A stretch of DNA of 64,000 nt, from positions 1-64,000 of the forward strand of contig JAKSGN010000016.1 in the NCBI GenBank assembly GCA_024180945.1, read 5' to 3'. Shown here one piece after another: positions 13,184-22,881 of this stretch. Position 1 is the first letter of the stretch. Every line of letters begins with the position of its first letter. This DNA comes from Macrophomina tecta. Its lineage: Eukaryota; Ascomycota; Dothideomycetes; Botryosphaeriales; Botryosphaeriaceae. Under the pieces are notes generated by a model, which searched no databases, was not told the origin of the DNA, and saw nothing but the letters and a program-made list of their open reading frames with translations. A program made the translations under genes and the position numbers.

Positions 13184-13251
13184 ACTTGTTGCATTGCAAT
13201 AGCTTGTTGTAGTGTTGAGATATTAGCCTGCAAAGTCGCGCGGCATTGGTA

Positions 13252-13296
13252 GGGTGCGCAGCTCGGTTGTATGCGCAGCTCGGTTATCAACCACGT
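13252..13296 (-). repeat. Fot-1 right terminal inverted repeat
   Basis: Reverse complement of 11441-11485 over 45 bp, with the same duplicated 17-bp unit. It is followed by the TA target duplication. Confidence 0.95.
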
Positions 13297-15286
13297 TACC
13301 GTATATTATATTTTTATCTTATTATACTGCCGCTTTATATTCTTTCGTAACGACTTTAATAGTACTACTACTACTATTATACTATTAGGTTCTATCTATA
13401 TTAGTAATATAAATAATACGCTCTTACCCGCCCCTATTAGTATTACTACTACTATAGGGCTATACCCTATCTTAATTATATTTAATACCGGCTTTTATAC
13501 GCTACGGAAAACCGCCTTCTTATCTACTAATTATTATAACTATTTCTCAGTATTTATCTTATTTAACTAAATTTAATAATTTAACTATTTCTCTTTCGTC
13601 TTCTTCTTAAATAAGTATCGCTTACGCTTTTTACTTATTATCTTACTATTTATTATCTCGTTTTGCTTATCTGCCTAACCCGTCGGTTCGAATTTTAAAA
13701 ATTAGTACTAATTAATGCTATACGCCTAGAACTACTATCTTTATTTTACTATTTACTCTAACTACTCTATAATTTTTCTTATATATACGATTCCCGCTAC
13801 GTATAACGTATATTCTATCTACGTATCCGCGATTACCGCTACTATATTATTCTTATTCTACCGCTACTCGCTATTATCTTTCTTTTTATTATTCTACCTA
13901 AACGCTATTAGCCCGCAGATTTACTACCTACTAATTACTATTACGATATTACGATATGCCTATACCGTAACTTTATACTTTAATCCTACTACTATCTCCT
14001 GCTTAATTATCTATTTTATTTACTTTATTATCTACTTCTTGCCCCCGGGCTCGGCTATCTATAAATACGCGGATAACGGCGGCGACTATTTTTATTTTTA
14101 CTACTATTACTTCTATTACTACCTCTACTACTACTTATCTTATATTAATACCTTAATTCTCTACTAAAATAGTAAAACTAACTATAAATACTATACTAAT
14201 AACTCGCCTACCTCGCGCGGTAAATATTAGTAAATAATCTTAATATTTTTCTATAATATATACCCCTTATAATACTACGTAATAAACACGACTATCCCGT
14301 CTTTAATAAAAATATACTAGTGCCCCGCCTTCGCCGTATTACTATATTTAATACTTAATATCTTTAGCTCTCTTGCCGGCTACCCGTCTATTATATATAT
14401 TAATACTAATAACTTTTTCTTAAACGCCGTAACTCGGCTTATCTAATCTAATATCGCCTTACGGTTTAATTTAGATATTATTTTTTATTAGGTAAACTAT
14501 CTTCTAACCCCGCCGTTCTCTATAATCCGCTCGAATAACTACGACCGCCCGTCTATTAGAAATCTATTGCGCTAATCTTATAAAAAATTTTACCTACATC
14601 GCCCGTTCGTTAGATCGTTGTATATTAAATATTACGATATCGCTAGAACCTTCTATCTTTTCTTATAAAATAATAAATCCTCTACTAATACCTGTACTAT
14701 TTCCTACGTTAAACCGTATACTATCCCGCGAAACTACGCTATACTAAATAATATATTCTTATACTCTAATATATCTCTATTTCTCTACCCGACGTGCCCT
14801 TTTACTATTATATTAAAATAAATCTTTATACTATACGCCCGTAAATCTAAAAACTACTATATCGGGCTATCGCTGCTACGGATTATAAAATTATCTATTA
14901 TTTTATTTACTTACTATAACCCGCTTCTATTAGCGCGTTTATTATTCTTGCCGCTTTTACTATTTCTCCCGCTTTCGTATCCGCTATTTTTAAAATTATA
15001 TGGCCTCGCGCTCGCGCTAAAATACTTATTCTTTTTCGCTAGTATTACTACCTCGAATATCTTCTAAATAACTATAAAATATACTACTTTAATTAATACT
15101 AATAAAATTAATTTATATATCTCCGGGCCTCTTTAACTATTATTCGTTAAGTTAACTTCTAATATAGCGGCCGTATATACTAATATACTCTTATACTCGC
15201 GCTCGACGAATCGTTAATTTAATAACTTAATATAAAAATCTAAATATACCCGTTAAATTAGAATTAATTTTTACTATTTTTCTTTA

Positions 15287-15350
15287 GGCATGGGCATTTC
15301 TGACACCTGATTTCGGTAAACTGACACCTGATTTCGATAAACTGACACCT
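15287..15350 (+). repeat. MULE left terminal inverted repeat with 21-bp iterons
   Basis: Starts GGCATGGGCATTTCTGACACC. It then repeats a 21-bp unit (CTGACACCTGATTTCGGTAAA) twice plus a partial third copy. It is mirrored at 18733-18796. Confidence 0.95.
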
Positions 15351-15618
15351 TGTCGGGATATATGCAAAATCTCCACCGTTTTCACCCTGAAATTCGGAGA
15401 TTTTGGCTTCATCTCCTGTGAATGTCCATGTATTAAAATATACGGCGAGGCGGCTAACCGCGACGTCGTATGAGCCACCTATAAGCTCTTCCATCACTGC
15501 CTTATCCTTTATAGGCTCCAGGAGCCTCCAGGAGCCTCTTTTCTATGTAGAATCGACTGAAACGACCCTCCCACACCTGCCCTACGCCAACCCGAGTATG
15601 AATGCCCTTGCCCGTGCC

Positions 15619-18321
15619 TCATGCGTTGTCTGAACCGCCCCCAGCCTCGTTGCCAGCCTCGTTGCCAGCCTCGTTGCCAGCGGCCTCGTTGCCAGCGGCC
15701 TCGTTGCCAGCGGTAGCGTCGTTGCTAGCGGTAGCGTCGTTGCCAGCGTCGTTGCCAGCGGCCTGAATGAACTCGCTATTGTTGAGGCGCCTCTTCTGTG
15801 GCTTCTTGCGCGGCTTAGTGTCCTTCCTACCTAGCGGCCGGCCTCTCTTGCGTCTTGGTTGTTCAGCCTGGTGTTGAGGCTGCTGTTCAGGCGGCTGTTG
15901 CGCTAAAAGAGGCGTTGGTGACGGAGGTGTTGGTGACGGAGGAGGCTCATTCAGTAGCGGCGCCGGAGGAGGCTCGTTCAGTAGCAGCGCCGGAGGAGGC
16001 TCGTTAGCTAAAGGAGTACGAGTCGGCTGCAGCGTATTAGCTATTATCGACGCAAGAGACGTAGCGAAGGCCGTAAATACGGCCTCCTGTGTTGGTGTTG
16101 GTGTTGTAGCCGTAGGAGCCGCCTGCCTCCTCCTAGGCGGCCTTGCTGTCCTCCTCGCCTCACCCATTGCAGCCGCCTGCTGGCTCGCAATCACCTCGTG
16201 TTGCGAAGGCTCTCTACGAGTGGTGTTGTCCTGCCTTGGCCTGCCGCGTGTATGAGCTACTCGGGGGTTGTAGACGTGCCCATGAGAGCCTGGAGGAGGC
16301 TCCGGCGAGGCTTCTAGTCGCGTCGTTGGAGTAGGTAGCTCGCCCGTCATATCCACGCGTTCAACGCCTTCTCGAGCCTTGCCCGGGCGGAGGAGCCACT
16401 GAGAGTCAATATCATCTAGTTGGAGTCGCCAGCCAGGGTTACGATCAAGCTGGCGACGCATGCGGTGATAGCAAGGCAGGCCGTACGTCACCTGGAAGTT
16501 ATCAGTACAGGTGTAGCTCTCAACGTTATGAAAGCCGTCGCGGTCCTCTTGCTGGCGGAGGAGGCGAGTCTGATGTAGGAGTAGCTGTAGCGCCTTATAT
16601 GATGCCTCTCTCTTAATATCGTCGTCAAATAGCGCCTCACTCGCGGCCTCTTGTAGCTGGCGCGAATACTGCTTCGCATAACGCGCCTTCAGTGCCGTGA
16701 ACTGCGCGCGAATATATGTTGTAACGTCAATCTTGACCTTCAGAAGGTCGCCGGATGAGACGAGTAAGTAACTCTTAAGGTGACGATGAGCGCCCTCAAG
16801 CCGTGAGGTGACGGAGTTGCCGTAATGACGATGACGGCTCGTCCATGCCGTACACCACTGCTCCTTGCAAGGCTCCCACTCTTTGCGAATATAGCCAAGG
16901 AGGCCCTCCTGTGAGTTGTAGTCGGTACAGAGCTTCTGCCAACGGCTAGTAAAGTCCTCTTGCGTGGCGGTGTTCATCACCTCCTTCCAACGGCTTATAA
17001 ACGCTTCGCGTAGCTGCTGCTGCTGCTCTTGAAATTCAGGCTCTTGGCCGTTGTGTATAATCCAAACCTTGTGCGCGTGCTTAAGCACGTTGGTGTAGAC
17101 GTGCCAAGCACAGAGAAGCTGTGTAGATGAAGGGAAATAAGCGGTAAGGGCGTTCTTCAGCGCTCGATCCTTGTCGGTGACGAATACGCCTGGAATAAGA
17201 TTATTGCCAAGGGCTCGTTTGAAGAATCTAATAGCCGTAGAGTAGGTATCCTCGTCCTCGCGTGCGATGAAGCAGAAGCCAATGGTGAAACTACTACTCG
17301 TGCAGTCGACGCCGATGATGTGTAGAAGCGGCATCTTGTACATATTAGTCTTGTACGTACAGTCAAGAAGGACGACGCCGTGCCAGCGCTTCAGCGCCTG
17401 GAGGCTCATCTCATGCGCGAAGAAAAGCGTATCAAGCTGCTGTTGGCTGTTAAGAGTATAACAGGTAAACCAGTTAGAGTCGTCTTTTAGCTCGTCAAGG
17501 AGCGCTTGGGTAGGAGTCCGGCCCTGCAGGCGCTCGAGCTTATACTGCCGCTTCTCGTACTTAACGTCTTGGATGGTGATGTAAGAGGCGTTGAGAGCCG
17601 CGTCGCTAGTAATAATACTCCATGTACGCTTCGGCGGCGTGCCTTGATCAGTAAGCTCGCGAATCTTTGCTACAACCTCTGGCGTACGCTTGCGGTGAGC
17701 AGGATGTGCAGAAGGATCAAGAGACGCATTATGAGCAATGATAATATTGCGCAATAGCGGGTTAGTTGATGGAGTAACACGCACGGCCTTGACGTGGCCT
17801 GCGATAGGTACAGTAACCTCCCACTCGTCACCGTCACCTACGCGCGCGATTAACACGCGATGGAGGCAGCCGCAGCCTCTCTGAGTCGTCTTACGTTTAG
17901 TCGCAGTAGATATATGCTCGTACATCATATCGCAACAGAGCTCTCTACTCCTTAGTACTCTTTCCTCTTTACGTTGTTGTTGCGTCTTCTTTGAGCGGAG
18001 TACGCGATAGGCGTAGCCATGAGCTCGCGCCCAGCTACCTAGTGCTTGTTCTGCCGCGGCGAGAGAAGAGTAGGTAGCCTCGGGGGGTGGGGCAAGAGGC
18101 GTCGGGTCGTCATCGTCAGTCTCGTCGTCAGTGTTGAACGTTTCGTTGAAGGAGGCGGCGGCCGTGTTGGTGTCGCGCGTTGATTCTGTAGCCAGAGTTA
18201 CCTGCCCTAGAACAGTACCAATTTCGCTTGGAAAACGTTCCTCCGCGTGCGTAGAGCTTTCTAAGACATCGTCCAGGCTACCCGCAGCGGTAGGAACGCT
18301 GCCCGCGTCGGTGGTTGACAT
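15619..18321 (-). CDS. MULE transposase (Hop/FAR1-like)
   Basis: A 900-residue transposase. An acidic, Ser/Thr-rich N-terminus is followed by a FAR1-like Cys/His region (about 130-195). The MULE catalytic domain starts near 315: D in VVLLDCTYKTN (about 320), D in FVTDKDRALK (about 383) and E in SVTSRLEGAHRHLK (about 510). A degenerate SWIM zinc finger (YTCTDN...GLPCYH) lies near 640. The C-terminal third is low complexity: an AT-hook-like TRGRPRQ, Pro-rich NEPPPA/L repeats, a second AT hook (KRGRPLGRK) and a run of GNEA/GNDA repeats encoded by short tandem DNA repeats at about 15640-15760. The frame is fully open. Confidence 0.93.
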   Translation of the reverse strand: MSTTDAGSVPTAAGSLDDVLESSTHAEERFPSEIGTVLGQVTLATESTRDTNTAAASFNETFNTDDETDDDDPTPLAPPPEATYSSLAAAEQALGSWARAHGYAYRVLRSKKTQQQRKEERVLRSRELCCDMMYEHISTATKRKTTQRGCGCLHRVLIARVGDGDEWEVTVPIAGHVKAVRVTPSTNPLLRNIIIAHNASLDPSAHPAHRKRTPEVVAKIRELTDQGTPPKRTWSIITSDAALNASYITIQDVKYEKRQYKLERLQGRTPTQALLDELKDDSNWFTCYTLNSQQQLDTLFFAHEMSLQALKRWHGVVLLDCTYKTNMYKMPLLHIIGVDCTSSSFTIGFCFIAREDEDTYSTAIRFFKRALGNNLIPGVFVTDKDRALKNALTAYFPSSTQLLCAWHVYTNVLKHAHKVWIIHNGQEPEFQEQQQQLREAFISRWKEVMNTATQEDFTSRWQKLCTDYNSQEGLLGYIRKEWEPCKEQWCTAWTSRHRHYGNSVTSRLEGAHRHLKSYLLVSSGDLLKVKIDVTTYIRAQFTALKARYAKQYSRQLQEAASEALFDDDIKREASYKALQLLLHQTRLLRQQEDRDGFHNVESYTCTDNFQVTYGLPCYHRMRRQLDRNPGWRLQLDDIDSQWLLRPGKAREGVERVDMTGELPTPTTRLEASPEPPPGSHGHVYNPRVAHTRGRPRQDNTTRREPSQHEVIASQQAAAMGEARRTARPPRRRQAAPTATTPTPTQEAVFTAFATSLASIIANTLQPTRTPLANEPPPALLLNEPPPAPLLNEPPPSPTPPSPTPLLAQQPPEQQPQHQAEQPRRKRGRPLGRKDTKPRKKPQKRRLNNSEFIQAAGNDAGNDATASNDATAGNEAAGNEAAGNEAGNEAGNEAGGGSDNA

Positions 18322-18732
18322 GCTGATTGGTCGTTGTAAGGTGGGCGGGTATAGTTAGACGCGTGTGTTGGTTGGTGTTGATCACACTTACGCCCGACGT
18401 CGCCAGCCGGCCCTGCACTAAGACTATAGTAGTAGGCGGTGGGAGGCGGCCCGCGCTTAGCGAGACCCTACCCCACACAAAGGCTCTGCAGCGATTCATT
18501 GCGCACAAAGGTTTTAGCAACACACTACAATGCGCACTCGTACGATTTTGATGCAACTCCGCCAAATGATTCAGAATGTCTTGTTTTAGTAGAGGAAAAA
18601 GTTTCGTAATGTTGCAGCGACTGCTTACTATAATGCACGCTTCTACATGCGCTGCACAATAGTTACGCGATTTTGGTGTTCCTTGCCAAGACGCTAACCC
18701 GGGTATATACCGGAACTACTTAATTAGGCAAT

Positions 18733-18796
18733 AGGTGTCAGTTTACCAAAATCAGGTGTCAGTTTACCGAAATCAGGTGTCAGAAATGCCCATGCC
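18733..18796 (-). repeat. MULE right terminal inverted repeat
   Basis: Inverse of 15287-15350 with two mismatches. It carries the same 21-bp tandem units, which are likely transposase binding sites. Confidence 0.95.
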
Positions 18797-19367
18797 TTTC
18801 TTTATTCTTCTTATTTATTTTACTTTTTTTTATCGTTTTTTTCTTCTTTCTTTTCTTCTACTTTCTCGTTATTTTTATTTTTTTATAATTTTCTTCTCTA
18901 TTTTTATCTTTTTTTATCTTCCGCTTTATCTCTTTAACTAATCTAATAAATACTTTAAACTAACTACGGATAAATTTATACGCTAGGCTATTCTAATTAT
19001 ATTACCGCTATATTTATATAAAAAATATTAATATCTACTTCTACGACTAGGTATGGTTTTTAATTAATTTCTTATCTATATACGGCTATAACGGCTAATA
19101 TTAGGTCTAATACTTCTTTATCTAAATTACCTATATTCGTATTAATACGCCCGCTTACTTCGCTATGCTCTTTTAACTAATACGGGTAATATTCTTTATC
19201 GCCTACTATATAGCCGTCTTAATTAGCTTATTTAGATTATCTTTTTTCTTATTAATAGCCTTCTATCGTCTATTCTTTTTTTCGTTCTCCTCGCCGCCTG
19301 ACTTAACGATATATTATAATAAATCCTCGTAGTTTTTACTAACTAAATACTTCTACTACTACGTCCG

Positions 19368-20931
19368 TGTTATGAACCCTAGAGGGACAAGGGCTTTATA
19401 ACCCTACGAGTAGAAAGTCCGCACGGGAAAAGGCACCGTAAGAGCTAAGAACCTATAGAAATAATAAAGCCGTAATACTAGCACGCCCATATAGGAAAAG
19501 TAGCCCTAAGGGTAGACGGCGCGTACGGGCCTAGGCTAGGTAGTAGTAGAAGCCCGTATAAAAGTAACGCCTACGCGGTATAGTAGAACTACGGGAATAC
19601 TAACTAGATTAATATTTTATAGGGGAAGAATACTCTTAAGGAAGAATTATAAATTCTAGAAACTAGCTTTAAGCTAGAGAAATAGATAAAAGAATATTAA
19701 ATAACTTATATAATCTAAGAAATAATAGTCTAGCGGTATAATGTTACGAACCCCCGGGGACAAGGGCTTTATGACCCCACGGGCTGGGAGCCCGCACGGG
19801 AAAAGGCACCGCAGGGGCCAGAAACCCTCACGGGCAGCAGAGCCGCACGACCAAGGCGCCCGCACGGGAAAACCAGCCTCAAGGGAGGACGGCGCGTACG
19901 GACCCAGGCTAGGCAACAACAGAAGCCCACACGGGAACGACGCCCACGCGGCGCAGCGACACACCAAGGGCAGAATCCCGCAGGGGAAGAATCAGTCACG
20001 GAAGTACGCTTGGCCAAACCGGGTAGTAAGTACAGGAGTATACACCCTTGCCAAGGGCAGGAGATGGAACCCGGGAAACCGACTTTCGAGCACGAAGAAC
20101 GAACAAGAGAAAGGCGGACATATCGTCCGCTCATCAAGGAAGAAGTCGGATTCCGGAAAACGGGCATTAGCGCCCAAGTCACGTGGGGCCCACCAGGCCC
20201 ACTCGAGGATCAGAAGCCTTGGCACTGATCCAACTCTCAGATTGATCCAACACCACGACTGATCCAACAGTCGTCCTGATCCCCAGATTGTCATAGCTTT
20301 CCTACAGTATATAGAACACACTCATTAGGTAGTACTTTGGCCTTCGTGGTCAACTCAAGATTCCAATACAGACTTATTGGAGGTAACAAGCCTGACGCGC
20401 ACCGCGCACCGACCTGTCACGTGATCGCTACCCATCGTTCCAATCCTTTACCCTTCTCTTGTCCTTCAAGGTAAACCTTACCGCTACCTGACCCTGCTAG
20501 GCGACTCCGAAGCCTAGTGGAAGAGGCCGCCGTTACATATAATACTTCCTTAACTGATATAAAAGTCGGATTTTAGGAAACGGACCTTAGCGCCTAGATT
20601 ACGTAGAACCTACCGAATCTATACTAGATCTATATAGATCTAAGAACTATAGATTTAAACTCTAAAGATCTAATATATATAGATCTAAATTATTATAGCT
20701 TTCCTATAGTATATAGAATATACTTATTAGGTAGCACTTTAATCTTTATAGTTAACTTAAAGTTCTAATATAATTCTATTAGAGGTAATAGGCCTTTCGT
20801 AACGTATACTTACGTAATAATACTTTTTTTATTTATTTTTACTTTCTACTCTTTATTTTAAGGTAAATTCTTTAATACTTTTACCCTACCTAGCGACTTC
20901 GAAACTAGGTAGAAGAAGGCCTATCGTTATA
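19368..20931 (+). repeat. LTR-X, RIP-mutated copy, interrupted by a clean copy of itself
   Basis: The outer LTR starts TGTTATGAACCC at 19368, runs to 19741, is interrupted at 19742-20537 and resumes to end near CGTTATA at 20931. Aligned with the inner copy it shows dense C-to-T and G-to-A changes. The right part resembles the Gypsy LTR downstream region (TTTAATCTTTATAGTTAACTT). I see no convincing target duplication around the outer copy. RecQ remnant lies to its left and Gypsy-3 integrase to its right. Confidence 0.75.
19742..20537 (+). repeat. LTR-X clean solo LTR (796 bp)
   Basis: Begins TGTTACGAACCCCC and ends GCCGCCGTTACA, flanked by the 5-bp target duplication TATAA (19737-19741 and 20538-20542). 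GC-rich and free of RIP. A TATA-like segment (CAGTATATAGAACACAC, about 20305) and the block GGCCTTCGTGGTCAACT are similar to the Gypsy-1 LTR. Internal reading frames exist on both strands but look incidental. A solo LTR forms when the two LTRs of an element recombine. Confidence 0.88.
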
Positions 20932-22318
20932 TATAATACGTATCGTGCCGCTTTATTTCTTATATATTCGTTATATTTCTTAATAACTTTTTCTACTATT
21001 TTTCTTATTTGGGGAAAATAGAAGTATTTTATAAATTATTCTAAGATTCTTATTATTCCTGGGTATTCGTAAACTACGGATTTATAGTATTTCTTAGTTA
21101 GTCGTTTACGTAGAGGTATTAGTATATAGATTTTTCCGCGGAATAGTATATTGCCTCTATAATCTTAGACTAGGTCGGGGTCATTATATTCGGGGGTATC
21201 TATTTATTATAGTAGTTTCTAGAATAGCGGGTTATTATTATATTTTCTTTAGATAATTTATTTCTAAGTAGCGGTATCGTCTTTTTTTTTATTTATTATT
21301 TCTTTTATAGTTTCTTTTAGTATAGGCGTAAGTTCTTCGTCTTATAGTTTCTTATTATCTTTAGATTTCTATTCGGGTATTAGGGCTCTTAGGGGCTTAT
21401 TATTATCGATAGGGCTTTCTAGTCTTATAATAGGTACTAGTATTCATTCTTTCTATAGTACGTCGAGTTCTTCGATAATTTAGGGGCGGTTAGGGCCTAA
21501 TATACTATTATTATTTTATCTAAGTACTACTAGCGATAATTCCGGCTTTTCTTCTACGTAATCGGCTCTATAGCTAAGTACGTTCGCCTTATTATTTTCG
21601 TTTTCTTTATGGTAGTAGATCTTAAAGTAGAAGAGGGCGAGTTATTCTATCTATTGTACTTATCTTCTATTTAATATCTTAGTAGTTATAAAGTATTCTA
21701 GGTTCTTATAATCTAAATATACCGTAATTTCGTAGTTAACTTTCTTAAGGTAATATCGCTATTCCTTAAATACTATAATAATCACGAGTAGTTTTTTATT
21801 ATATATCTCGTAGTTAAGTTCTACAGATAATATTTTACGGGAGTAGTATGCGATAGGGTATAATTTTTTTTATTATCTAGCTAGCTAAGAGTAGCGCTAA
21901 TAGCGTAGTTAGATACGTTAGTTTCGAGATAGAGAGGCTTATTAGAATTAAATATAATTAATATAGAAGCTTCTACGAAGTCTTTTTTAAGTTAGTTAAA
22001 CGCTTTCTATTATAGTTCTTTTTAGGCGAATAAGGTATCTTTTTAGGTAAGTTAAATTAGTAGTTTAGCTATATAGAAGTATTATTTAATAAACCGCCGG
22101 TAGAAGTTAGTAAATTCTAGAAAGGCTTATACTTCTTTAACGTTTCTTAGTTCGGGCTATTTTAGAATATCTTCTATCTTTTTTAGATCTATAACTACTT
22201 TTTCTAGTTTAATAATAAAGCCTAGGAATTTAATCTTCTAGGTATAGAAGGTGTATTTTTTCGGTTTAACTAAGAGGCTATATTCGAGTAGTTTCTAGAG
22301 AATCTTAGATATATATTT
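20932..22318 (-). pseudogene. Gypsy-3 RT end, RNase H and integrase zinc domain remnant
   Basis: On the minus strand, reading through RIP stops: KFLGFIIKLEKVVIDLKKIEDILKW (RT thumb, about 22240-22170). The RNase H region follows, with KPLYLETNVSNYAISATLS near 21940. The RNase H tail FKIYYHKENENNKANVLS is near 21620. An H2C2 integrase zinc domain (YEYPGIIRILE...KKYNEYIRNKAA, its His and Cys mutated to Tyr) lies at about 21080-20950. Sequence then changes to LTR-X. Nothing is translatable. Confidence 0.72.
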
Positions 22319-22546
22319 TGTTGGAACAAGTGGTGTGACGGCTTGATCAATGATAAAAGAATCAATTGGAATGAGTGGCATGTCTAGTAGAGGGAGGCCG
22401 TACGGGCTTCCCTTATACCTATCCTACCTACTAGGGTGAAACGGGTATGTAACTTGCTTACCTGCTGAGACAGGTGTGCAACGAGTATAAGACATAACTG
22501 AATCCAAAACACTACTGAAAGTAAAATGCACGTGATTGATCCAACA
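22319..22546 (-). repeat. Copia-1 3' LTR (left)
   Basis: 228 bp, TGTTGGAACAAG to GATCCAACA on the plus strand. Related solo copies occur at 35175-35422 (opposite orientation) and 50580-50832. Confidence 0.95.
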
Positions 22547-22688
22547 CACCCCCTTCACGTACTGCCTATTTGGGGAGTAGGTGATAAAAAGAAATAAGAG
22601 TAAAACAGATAACTGGGTGAGTGTTGAACTCGTGAACTCGCTCAAAGTAGGCGGTTGATTTCCAAGATTAAAAGAAATAACAAAACGC

Positions 22689-22738
22689 ATTCTCCATACT
22701 ACAAGCAAGCGGTACTGCTTGCTTGCAGTATGGAGAAT
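22689..22738. other. Perfect-stem hairpin in Copia-1 3' UTR
   Basis: ATTCTCCATACT at 22689 pairs with AGTATGGAGAAT at 22727-22738. The inner arms CAAGCAAGC and GCTTGCTTG add to the stem, giving about 20 paired bases around a short loop. Confidence 0.75.
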
Positions 22739-22789
22739 ACACAAGTAATGTGAGGATAATACATATAAGTACTAAAAGGGTTAGGGGAG

Positions 22790-22813
22790 ACTCATGCCTG
22801 CTCAGGCATGAGT
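22790..22813. other. Second hairpin in Copia-1 3' UTR
   Basis: ACTCATGCCTG and CAGGCATGAGT form an 11-bp perfect stem with a 2-base loop. It lies about 50 bp from the previous hairpin, between the RNase H stop and the LTR. Confidence 0.75.
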
Positions 22814-22881
22814 CCTCTGTTAGCTTAAGTAAGCTATGAGGGTTGCGCCTCATTTTGTGAAATGACACAAATAAATGACTG

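Larger units (their letters stand above)
11441..13296 (+). mobile_element. Fot-1: intact Fot1/pogo-type DNA transposon
   Basis: A 1856-bp element bounded by 45-bp terminal inverted repeats and a TA target duplication (11439-11440 and 13297-13298). Inside is a single uninterrupted transposase gene. Base composition is balanced and shows no RIP, whereas both flanks are AT-rich RIP-mutated helicase sequence. The insertion therefore happened after RIP of the host sequence. Confidence 0.95.
15287..18796 (-). mobile_element. Intact Mutator-like (MULE) transposon
   Basis: A 3510-bp element with 64-bp terminal inverted repeats (two mismatches) and an 8-bp target duplication TTTCTTTA at 15279-15286 and 18797-18804. 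It sits in RIP-mutated helicase sequence but shows no RIP itself, so it arrived later. One long minus-strand gene occupies most of it. Confidence 0.95.
11341..19367 (-). pseudogene. RIP-destroyed RecQ-like helicase (telomere-linked-helicase type), split by two transposons
   Basis: Minus-strand remnant in three blocks: 18797-19367 (N-terminal side, poorly readable), 13297-15286 (centre) and 11341-11440. Reading Q or W at the stops, the centre gives KGYI...YLPREVGELLVWYLWLVLPFW at about 14280-14170, then SAYLWIAEPGGKKW near 14060. A Walker A motif (PIVVVILIGAGKS) lies at about 13460-13420. The last block reads IVLVTPKVVVGEEFKIFL. This matches the large RecQ/DUF3505-type genes often found near fungal chromosome ends; that family assignment is from memory. 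Every Trp and most Gln codons are now stops. A Fot element, a MULE and two LTR elements interrupt or border it. Confidence 0.7.

Noticed and set aside
19674..20321. Several 100-170-codon frames inside LTR-X on both strands
   Set aside because: They lie within a solo LTR with TG...CA ends and a target duplication; overlapping frames on both strands reflect GC-rich LTR sequence, not genes.
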